64,000 bases of DNA from positions 98,554,568-98,618,567 of the forward strand of contig OX578152.1 of NCBI GenBank assembly GCA_951213105.1, read 5' to 3'. A program made the translations under genes and the position numbers. The stretch's first letter is position 1, and each line of letters starts with the position of its first letter. Of this stretch, positions 55,885-64,000 are shown one piece after another. The notes beneath the pieces are model-generated. The model did no database searches, was not told where the DNA came from, and saw only the letters and a list, made by a program, of their open reading frames with translations. Source of the stretch: Amaurobius ferox. Its lineage: Eukaryota; Arthropoda; Arachnida; Araneae; Amaurobiidae.

Positions 55885-56555
55885 ATAAAATTGAGTATTC
55901 TTCAATGATCTTGTGTCCGCTGACTGGTTTCTGCTGAAACGAAGTATCTTAGTTTTTCTGCAGAATAGTTTTTTTTATTGTGGAGAATCTGGACCCTTGA
56001 GTGTGTTGGAAAAATAAACGTTACTTTTTTATAAACTATTAAGAAGATATAGTATGAAACTTATGTTTATATTTAAGATAAATCAGGAGATATTATAAAT
56101 TGAAATTTTGATGATGTCATTAAAATGTTACTGTAAATAATTAATGTATTTCTAGGGTTTGTCTTTTGTGTCATGGTTACCATGGAAATTTATGCAGGTT
56201 GATTTTGTTTATTAACTGTTACATTGTCTTGCATTGGAGATTAGGAGCTCTGTAGAACTAAAGGTGGCCCCTTTGTTGACATCAAGGTTTTGTGGATTCG
56301 GCAACATCAGGACTTGTCGCTAATTGGATATATTGTCATTTTGAACTCCAAGCTGTTTTCAGGGGGAAATATTGGGGAATTTTCTCATATAGTCTATTAA
56401 TATATGTTTATATTTTTATACTGTTATAAATATTGTTATTATTAATAGAATGATTCCCTTTGTAATTGTATAAACACTGTTGATTACTTGGTATATACTG
56501 ACTGTGCTATTATATCCATTTTGATGGGTTTGTCTTTTTAAAATTGATTGTTGAC

Positions 56556-58350
56556 ATGGCTCTTTTTTATGCTTCTGAAATCGATGATCTTGGGGAGCGT
56601 CTCAAGATTGATGAGGACATTTTAATTTTTGTAGGGGATGTTTGAGATCCCAAGAAGTACTTTCTAAAAGTAATATGCCATGAAAAAAGAGGCTCGCACT
56701 TTGCGAGACCTCCACCATCTATTGTGCTCACTCAGATTCTTGAGCCCATGATTGAAATTATAGACCTTTCAGCTAAAGCGACTTTGGCTGCTGTTCTTAG
56801 AACAAGTGATATGAGAGCAAAAAATGAAAGCTTGAACAAAAGTTTGAATGATAGCAGGAGTAATCAGTCGCTATTTCAGGAGCAGATGGCTTCTTTGAGA
56901 AAAGATATCTCCTTTGGTGGAACCCAGGTTCAAGATCTTGAGAAAAAATTATTGGAATTGGAAAAGGAGCTAGAGACATTTAGGCAAGTAGAAAGTCGGG
57001 GCGTGGATAAGGAATTGGAGGATTTGAGATCTGAGTTGGATGCTAAATTGGAAAAAAGGACTGGTTTCTGAAAGCGGTTTCTGATGACCTGAAGGAAGCG
57101 AATGATCTGGTTAAAAATTTTACTCATAGAAACAGAGTACTGGAATCAGAGATAATTAATTTGAAGATTGAAGTTGAACAGAAAGAGATTAGGATTCAGG
57201 ATTTGTAGAATGAGTTGGGTGACTCATCGACGACGATGGTGATTCGGGCTTCTGTTGGAGAATTAGAGAAACTTAATACGTTGAAAACTGAATTAAGGAA
57301 TAAAAATGTCCTGATAAAAGATATGAAGGATAGGATAGAGGACTTGGAGTATTCTAAGCTTTCCTCCCCTTCAGCTAGAGGTGTTTCGGGGGTGGCTTGG
57401 CACAGAACTTGACTAGTGATAATTCTAAGTTGCAAAGAGCTGGCTTAGAGGGTAGGCTGCTTGAATCCAGTGCAGACTTTGTCCTTTTAAATGAGAAGAT
57501 TGAAAAACGGAGTCAAGTTATTGTTGAAGTTGTTAATGAAATCAACAGAGGGATGGTACCTACAGTAGATCCTTGGGCCCCTACTATAAAAGATAAACAA
57601 AGCAACACCATTGTGATTAGGCCCCTTTCTCCTGGCACTGCGGAATCAACCAGGAAATTGATTCTGGATTCAGCAGTTAAACCAAAGGATATGAAAGTAG
57701 GAGTGGATAAGTTCTTTGGGCTTCCTGATGGTAGGATAGTAGTGGAGATTCCTGATAATGCTAATACCTCTAGGTTGTTTAGTAATCTGAAAGCTGACCC
57801 CCCTCCTCAGGAACAAGGTTAAACTCGAAAGGCCTCGGAAAAGACCACCAAAGGTGATATTTTTTAATGTGCCAGAATCCCTTAGCAATGGAGAATTTTT
57901 AGATGATATAATTGTGCAAAATGAGTGCCTGACTGAGTTAAGGGAATGTTTTGAGTTTAGGTTTAAAATTAAGGCCAAGGTAGATTCTCGTAGGATTTTT
58001 GATGTGAGAACTCCGGCTTTTGGTATCCTGCAATCAAAAAGGTTTATTTATTCGGGTTGGCACCAGATCTGGTGTCGCAAATTCTATGCTGTGCTGCAGT
58101 GTATGGGTTGCGGCCAACTGAGTTATACTACAGGGTGATCTCCTGGCCCAAGCGCTGTTTGAGGTGTAGTGAGTCTCATGATAGTGGTACATGTACCGCC
58201 AAAATTAATTCTATTAACTGTATTATGTTTAATGAAAAGTGTGGAGGGTAAACAAGATTTCGACAACTCATGTCAATAATGACTGTACTTCTTTCCAAAA
58301 TGAACTGAAGATCTACCAAAGACATGTGGAATATGGAAAGTGATGAGTTG
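56556..58350 (+). pseudogene. LINE ORF1: coiled coil plus zinc-knuckle Gag-like protein
   Basis: From ATG 56,556 (MALFYASEIDDLGERLKIDE) one frame runs to about 57,055 with TGA at 56,643-56,645. Frame changes follow at the A run near 57,053, near 57,400, at the C run near 57,798-57,803 and near 58,130, with a TAG at about 57,207. Residues from about 57,000 to 57,350 give a Glu/Lys/Leu-rich heptad pattern typical of a coiled coil. Then comes a folded region (TIVIRPLSPGTAESTRKLIL, then KFFGLPDGRIVVEI), PPKVIFFNVPESL, and zinc knuckles CMGCGQLSYTTG and CLRCSESHDSGTC. The order matches ORF1 of I/R1/jockey-type LINEs, which binds element RNA. Older and more broken than the ORF1 at 16,421. Confidence 0.75.
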
Positions 58351-58390
58351 TACGATTGAAGATATGTTTTGAATATATTTATTGTTATTT

Positions 58391-58565
58391 CTCTTGCTCT
58401 CTAAAATTTGTACTCCGAGTTATTATTATTATATGTTTTTAAAATAATGAATGATTAAGATGGAAAATGTGTTTGTTCTGCTATTTTTCCTGCTCTCTAA
58501 AATTTATACCCAGAGTTATTAATATTATTATGTGTTTTTAATAATGAATGATTAAGATGAATATT
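58391..58565. repeat. Two-unit tandem repeat, period about 96 bp
   Basis: TGCTCTCTAAAATTTGTAC at 58,395 recurs as TGCTCTCTAAAATTTATAC at 58,491; each is followed by AATGAATGATTAAGATG. It lies in the 3' non-coding part of the LINE. Confidence 0.8.
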
Positions 58566-59743
58566 GAGTTTTGTTTATTTTAATGGATTTTAATTAGTAT
58601 CAGGGTTTTGTGACGCTGAGGAGGTTTAAGTTTGGTTTTATTTTGAGTTATTTTAAAAAAAATTTCAAGTTGGCTAGTATGTAGCTGTAGGTATTTCTCT
58701 TTCGTTTTGGTCGGGAGAAGGTCTATGAAATAGGGGAGTGATGTTTTTGCTTTATGTGCAACTATCATTTTGGTATGGTGATATGTAAGGTTAGGAGTTT
58801 CATTCTTTTAGGGGGTAAAAAAGATTTTTCACAATTAATAGAGATACCTTGTGCTTTCCGGTGTTTACTATTTTCGATGCCTTTTAGTATGTAATTTACT
58901 CATTTTGGTTGGGATTGATAGTACCAATTTCTTGTTTGGTTTAGGGGGCTTTTTTTTTTTCTTTTAATTGTATTCTCGGGTTTTGTGGCAGGTTTAGTAT
59001 GTGTGAGGTGTAAATGAAAAATGGGAATTTGGTGAATGTGTTCTAGTTTATATAAATTATACAAATTATTTCAGATAATGAATTTGGTGGATTCCGAGAG
59101 TTTTTCCCATAAGATCTTCATTGGTATTTGATAGTGGTATTTCCTGTTTATTTATTTGTAAATTTTGGAGAATGTACTTGGCCTTGTGTTTGATTGTTGT
59201 TTGGAATATTTAGTTTTGTTGCTTCTGAGCCTAGGGAGCCTGTTTGGGGAGGCAGGCGCCAGGAGGACACCTTTTAGTTTTGATAGCTGGCTTTGAATTA
59301 TTTAATTCATTGGTATATGTTTTTGAGAAGAGGGAAAGGGTTTATTTTTATCTCAGTTATAGGGAGGATCTTTTGGAATATTGTATTATACAAGGAAATT
59401 TGTTATATATCTAATTTTCTTTTTATGTTGTCTTAAAATTTTAGTGTTTTTCCTACCCTTATAGAATAAAATATAATGTTTATTATTTGCTAGATGAAGC
59501 AGATGTTTTATTGGGCTTATGTAACTGCCCTGGCCCAGCTTGTTTTTGTTCATTGTTAATAAATTTTGACTTGGGGGCTGAGCTAATTTAGTGGACTTGT
59601 AGAAATTTTTAGGAGTTTGTCTGTGTCCTCTCTGGGCATTGTATTTGCTCTTGTTTGGTATTTGGAGATTATTCCTTCCCAGCCAGGGAAATTGCTGCTA
59701 TAAACCTGAATAGGCCAGCCCCTTGGCCTGGGTCGATAAGCAG
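58566..59743. other. G/T-rich non-coding DNA after the LINE ORF1
   Basis: No gene. Minus-strand ORFs at 58,580-58,768 and 59,583-59,801 have no recognisable motif. Probably LINE 3' sequence; the plus strand is G and T rich, unlike the flanks. Confidence 0.4.
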
Positions 59744-60616
59744 CTGAAAATGATGATTCATGTTCAAGTTTGCTCAAAATATGCACATCTAAAAAAACCA
59801 AAAATTTTAGTTTAAATATTCTGGCTTGTTACAATACTTTTTTATATATATAATATAGTGCAGCATGTCTTGTAAGGAATGTAAAAGAGTTAAGTATATT
59901 GTGAAGTAAATAGCATTTTCACAATAACAAGCAAATCAATTGAGATCATTTTATTTTCAGCTCTCAAACTATAACACATATTTAATAATGCAACATATCT
60001 GCATCGCAAAATCTTCTTTTCTATTTTATTATATTTTGTGCTCCATATTTTATACTTGCTTCTATGGCTGTCTTATTTGAAACTGTTGCTAAATTATTAT
60101 ACATATGTTAAACTGAGAAATAACTTGATCTTTAATCTTATGCATTATATTTTACTCACTTCTGTAGTTGCATACCTATATATTATATCTGTAATCGTTT
60201 TTACTGTGAATTTAAGATCTTTTGTAGCATTCGATGCAAAAATATAAACCAAATACCACATGGTAAGCCATGAACTGTAGATGTGCTCGATACATTTTTT
60301 TTAATTCGACCCTGACTTGTTTATGTATAAAGTTTTTGTGACGTTTTGCAGCATTTTATCTCAATTTGCATCATTTGTTGAGATAAAAGGAAACAAACAT
60401 TTTTTAAAGTATCACCAAATGCAATATGCTATAGTGTTTTGTTTATATTTGGATTATTTTTATAAAAGTCATATGATACTTAAGTTATCAGTAATGAAAT
60501 GAAAAACTTCCATTCTTAAATTTGGAGTTTAGAAAACATGCATAAATTAGTTAAACTGTTGCTCATAATTTTAGTAATAAAAAATATCTTATATGCCCAA
60601 ATATAAACATAACATA

Positions 60617-62200
60617 CACACTGTCCAAAAGTTAAACATAGTTGCTGTCTAAGTGAAAATTTCAGGAAATCTACATCGGAATGGAAGAAAACACGGTATG
60701 TGGGTGTAATAGGGTTATAGAAGAAAATGATGCAAAAGAATTATAATAACGACTTTTATTATCCAAAGAAAAGGATTGAAAGAAAAAGGGTTACAATATG
60801 AGTGTCAACCTCAGTGAAACAAAATGATTAATACAATGTGATGCTGCAGTTTAATACGGTGTGTGGGAACCTCGGGTAGCCACGCATGCTGCACAACAAT
60901 TTCCCATACTTTCGATGAGGGTTTGGAAGAGTTGTGTGCTCAAAAAGTTCCAAGTCTCACGGAGAGTAGTTTTCAATCCCGGAACGGAGCTTGGTGGGTA
61001 GTGGAGGGCTGCAAGATGTCTCCCGAGCATATTCCACACATGCTCTATTGGATTCAGATCAGGAGAGTTGGCAGGCCACTGCATGTGCTAGATATCTTCA
61101 GTTTGAAGAAGTCGCCGACCAAGATCGCACGGTGAGGAGACGAGTTACCATCCATGAATATGAAATCAGGACCAACTTCGAAACAATCCAACAATAGGCT
61201 CAAGGACTTCGTCTCTGTATCTTTGACCGGTCACCGATCCCGTGTCAAAAATGTGGAGATCTGTGCGGCCGTCCATCATGATTTCTGCTCAGATCATGAC
61301 TCCCCCAAACGGAAAACGATGTCTTTCCGTGATGTTTCCTCGGGTGAAAATGCGTTCCACGTTCTCTCCAGATCGGAGTACAGCGAGAGTCAGTTTGCAG
61401 GCTAAACCTGAACTCGTCACTGAACATGACATTGCCCCACTGTTAAAATGCAAAACCGATAACCCCAATGCACTCCACTGCCGGTGTTCCAAACTCCACT
61501 GTAAACACGCGCGTTTCTGTGCTGCAGACATCAGGGAGATGCAAACTGCTGGTCGTCTGGGATTGAGACCAACGTGTCTGATTCTCCTGTAAACAGTTTG
61601 TCTCGAAACAGTGACGACTGTCAGGGCTGAACCCAGTTGTCTTGCAGAACGGTTCCTCTGACGTCGTGCAGTTCTCACCAAATATCGGTCTTACCGAACA
61701 ATTGTTACCCTGGCCGACCTGGTACTGGTCGTCGGGTAACATCTCCAGTGGTTTGGAACCTCTGCCACAGTCTGGAGATCACACACTAAGGCACATTCAG
61801 AATTCGAGACGCTTCTGTTTGGGATCGACCGGATTACAGCATTCCAATAATTCGTTCCTTCAAAAATATGTCCAGTTGGCATCTTTGTGACATCTTTCAT
61901 CCTTTTTGATTGTTAACAACGCTCCGTACCACAGCAATTGCGAAATTCTGTTTCAATTGGCCATGCCACTCGAGACCGTTTTATACTCGTTCTGCCGCGC
62001 ACCTCTGCTTTGCTCATGTCGACATCGACTGAACTGTTTTGCATATGCGCAATGATTTACCTTCGTCCCACGATTCTCCACAACTGATTGTTGTTGTTGT
62101 TGAGACCCAGACCGTCCGACCTACCAGAAAGGTACATTGTATCCATATTAACTCCGAATTTTTCACATTTTACGAATTATGCCTAACTTTTGGACATGAG
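60617..62200 (-). mobile_element. Complete-ended Tc1-like element, 1,584 bp
   Basis: Ends share ATGTCCAAAAGTTA-type repeats: CTGTCCAAAAGTTAAACATA from about 60,621 and, inverted, CATGTCCAAAAGTTAGGCAT ending about 62,198. TA flanks at 60,615-60,616 and 62,201-62,202. The transposase is on the minus strand in broken frames: an HTH-type N-terminal region (about 61,690-61,900; RQRNRSARQLGSAL near 61,640), VMFSDEFRFSLQTDSRC (first catalytic Asp) near 61,400, and NSPDLNPIEHVWNMLGRHLA (third catalytic residue region) at 60,851-61,084. It has several frameshifts and is inactive. Confidence 0.88.
62093..62140 (-). mobile_element. SINE 3'-tail fragment inside the Tc1 element
   Basis: TGAGACCCAGACCGTCCGAC continues as a 34-bp match to the insert at 22,646, preceded by TTG repeats. 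It is related to the complement of the 3' end of the SINE at 41,202. No clean target duplication was identified. Confidence 0.6.
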
Positions 62201-62629
62201 TATAGATTCCGCAGAAGCGTTATTGGTGATCCTTTCTTTAATTTAAGATATGAGAAAGCATTTCAGGTGGCTCAAGGTAGTTTAGAAATTCCAGCGGGTA
62301 ATTGACGGCATCATCGGTGTCCACTGCAGAGTCAAATGACTTATATAAGAATATAAGAAAAAATCTTCCTCATAAAAAGCTGATAATTAATTAGCCATTT
62401 TGATTTCATAATACTTTTCATTGTTGAGTAAGCCTGTGAAAAATAAACCGTACTGGTAGAGTTTCCATTTAAATTCATATTTCAAACCTACGATTTCCAA
62501 AAGTGACTAATACGTTCAATAAACTCCCACAAAACTCACAGATTTGATTGACTTTCACGTTTTAAACCAAGGATTTCCAACATGTTTCGTTGAGAATCAT
62601 GGAGTTAAGAGAGTAGAACTCCTAGGAAA

Positions 62630-62975
62630 ATGTTTCGTTTTCCATTAATATCTCGACCACCCCTGGTCTTAGAAACGCGAAACTTGGACTAAATTTATGG
62701 GGCCTATTTCAAAGCTACCCACAAAATTTCATTAAATTCGGTGCAGCTGTTCTCCTGTGATGATGAGACAAACGAAAGTTTTGTTTTTCATTAATATCGA
62801 TTTCACATGGTGTTAGAAACTCGAAACATGCACTAAATTTTAAGTGGAGCGATTTCAAGACTACCCACCAAATTTCATCAAATTCGGTTCAGCCGTTATC
62901 CCGTGCTGTTAGATCATACATACATACATACTTTTCTTCTTTATGTTATACTAGCAGCGATTACCCGGCGTTATT
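62630..62975 (+). repeat. Dispersed repeat tail with two related sub-blocks
   Basis: AAATTTCATTAAATTCGGTG at about 62,727 and AAATTTCATCAAATTCGGTT at about 62,871 lie in two diverged sub-blocks about 144 bp apart, followed by CATACATACATACTTTTC and TAGCAGCGATTACCCGGCG. Such AAATTTCAT-AAATTCGGTYCAG ... CATACATACA tails are common at the ends of arthropod transposable elements; the family here is unassigned. Confidence 0.5.
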
Positions 62976-63581
62976 CGGCATTTATCATGCAAAACTGTGA
63001 TAAAAATTACACCGGAAGATATGGGAGCCGTGAATCTTTTTCACTGTGAAAGATGTAAATTCATTGCATTATGTAAGAAAAAAAAAATCATTGCATTATA
63101 TAAGTCATGGCTGCATAAGAATCTTCCTCATAAAATGCTGATAATTAAATAACCATTTTTAACACTTTACAACATAATTGAAAAGTGTTTATAACTTTGT
63201 TCATTCTGTCTGTCTGTCCGTTAGCACAATAACTCCCGTAAAAATGACTTTATCAAAATAAAATTTTAGTATGTTCTTCAGACGGTCTGTGGGACCTATG
63301 GGAATATAAATGAATAATGTCACCCAATTAGTTTTGGATTGAACCCGAGTTGAAAAAATGAAATACATTGAACCCTATGGGACCTAATTTTTCAAACATT
63401 TTTAAGTGAATTTAAAATTCACAAATTTCTTGGAAAGTTTTAGGAAATATTCAAATTATTCTGTAAAATATATATAAAAATGTTCAGCTAAATATATTCA
63501 GTAATTTTTTTAAATAATTAAAATAATAATTAAACCCTTTATATGAAGATATCACGTGACCCACTTCAAAATAAAATATGG
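62976..63581. other. AT-rich DNA, no gene seen
   Basis: Fragments recall 62,340-62,400 (CTTCCTCATAAAA-GCTGATAATTA occurs at both 62,366 and 63,123), so low-copy repeats continue here. No ORF. Confidence 0.35.
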
Positions 63582-63892
63582 CATCCATCTTGTGTCGAAA
63601 TCGTGATTTTAAAAATTATTTTTAATTTATATATAGTGTCGTATCCGTCCTAAAACCGCTTTATTTTTGCTTAATTTCTGTGCATCTGTATTCTGAAACA
63701 GCACAATTACAATATATTTGAGTTTAAATGATCAATACCATCCATATTGTGTCAAAATTGTGATTTTTAAAGTTCTTTTTAATTTAAATTTAGTGTTGTA
63801 TCCGTTCTAAAACCGCTTTATTTTTGCTTAATGTCTGTGCTTTTGTATTCTGAAACAACACAATTACAATATATGTGAGTTTAAATGATCAT
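63582..63892. repeat. Two-unit tandem repeat, period 157 bp
   Basis: CATCCATCTTGTGTCGAAAT at 63,582 recurs as CATCCATATTGTGTCAAAAT at 63,739. Both units contain CCTAAAACCGCTTTATTTTT (or TTCTAAAACCGC) and ACAATTACAATATAT. Confidence 0.85.
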
Positions 63893-64000
63893 CAAACTTT
63901 GACTATTTCTACAACGAAACCTAATTTTTACTTATGAAGAATGTAAACTGATTAGGCGGTAAGATGAGTTGTATAAGGATTGCTGAATTTCTTTAACGCA

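Larger units (their letters stand above)
55885..59743 (+). mobile_element. Non-LTR retrotransposon relic with ORF1, no ORF2 seen
   Basis: Inferred from the ORF1 pseudogene at 56,556-58,350, a leader of about 0.65 kb, and 1.4 kb of G/T-rich non-coding DNA after it. The span fills the gap between Q blocks, so both ends are approximate. No reverse transcriptase is recognisable downstream; it was deleted, or the 3' sequence is untranslated. Confidence 0.55.
54810..60615. repeat. Tandem repeat of about 0.93 kb (blocks P and Q), interrupted
   Basis: Block P (54,810-54,997) recurs at 60,429-60,615. Block Q (55,054-55,680) recurs at 59,744-60,372. The order is P-57 bp-Q, then Q-56 bp-P, which fits a P-Q-P-Q tandem unit of about 928 bp whose middle was replaced by the fold-back and LINE at 55,680-59,743. 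ORFs in Q and P are not conserved. Confidence 0.65.

Overview
The window is AT-rich eukaryotic nuclear DNA from an arthropod, most likely an arachnid such as a spider. This is an inference from C2H2 zinc-finger arrays of arthropod style, jockey-like LINEs, Tc1/mariner and hAT elements, a tRNA-derived SINE, and very many poly-C/poly-G and CA tracts. No marker gene fixes the species. No bacterial or organellar features are seen, and no rRNA or stand-alone tRNA gene was recognised. Exon structures are not provable without transcripts.

Layout. (1) 0.7-2.25 kb: a minus-strand C2H2 array (copy D) with decayed fingers on both sides. (2) About 3.2-13.8 kb (copy A), 29.4-40.3 kb (copy B) and 44.6-52.9 kb (copy C) are diverged direct copies of one segment. 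Each carries an intact plus-strand poly-zinc-finger ORF of 10, 9 and 11 fingers near its 5' end, similar upstream DNA and a similar poly(A) signal. A and B, which extend further than C, share at their far end a cluster of heat-shock elements. In A the cluster is followed by an intact TATA box, but no coding gene follows. (3) Copy A is interrupted at 13,795-20,403 by a 6.6 kb hAT-type element with matching termini and a perfect 8-bp target duplication. Copy B keeps the empty site. The hAT element is loaded with a LINE reverse-transcriptase fragment, a TTAA-flanked fold-back element, a LINE ORF1 broken at poly-C tracts, and a 0.94 kb repeat inserted in its own transposase gene. (4) 20.4-27.6 kb: repeats, including a three-level nest (SINE tail in Tc1 in repeat Z) and a decayed tandem array. 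(5) 27.57-29.28 kb: a terminal-inverted-repeat element with a THAP domain, P-element-like, invaded by a C/CA-rich minisatellite. (6) 40.3-44.6 kb: a hAT-like non-autonomous element carrying a full tRNA-derived SINE. (7) 52.9-64 kb: Tc1 relics, a fold-back, a second LINE ORF1 relic, a tandem repeat of about 0.93 kb, and AT-rich DNA.

How it fits together. The only convincing host genes are the zinc-finger paralogues, probably nuclear DNA-binding proteins of a lineage-specific expanding family. The rest is mostly transposon sediment. Comparing A, B and C dates several insertions relative to the duplication: hAT in A only; solo LTR, a small hAT-like element and repeat Z in C only. The best candidates for something new are the orphan heat-shock promoter carried by the duplicated zinc-finger module, repeat family Z, and the P-element-like THAP element with its minisatellite. 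None is proven to be a working system from sequence alone.
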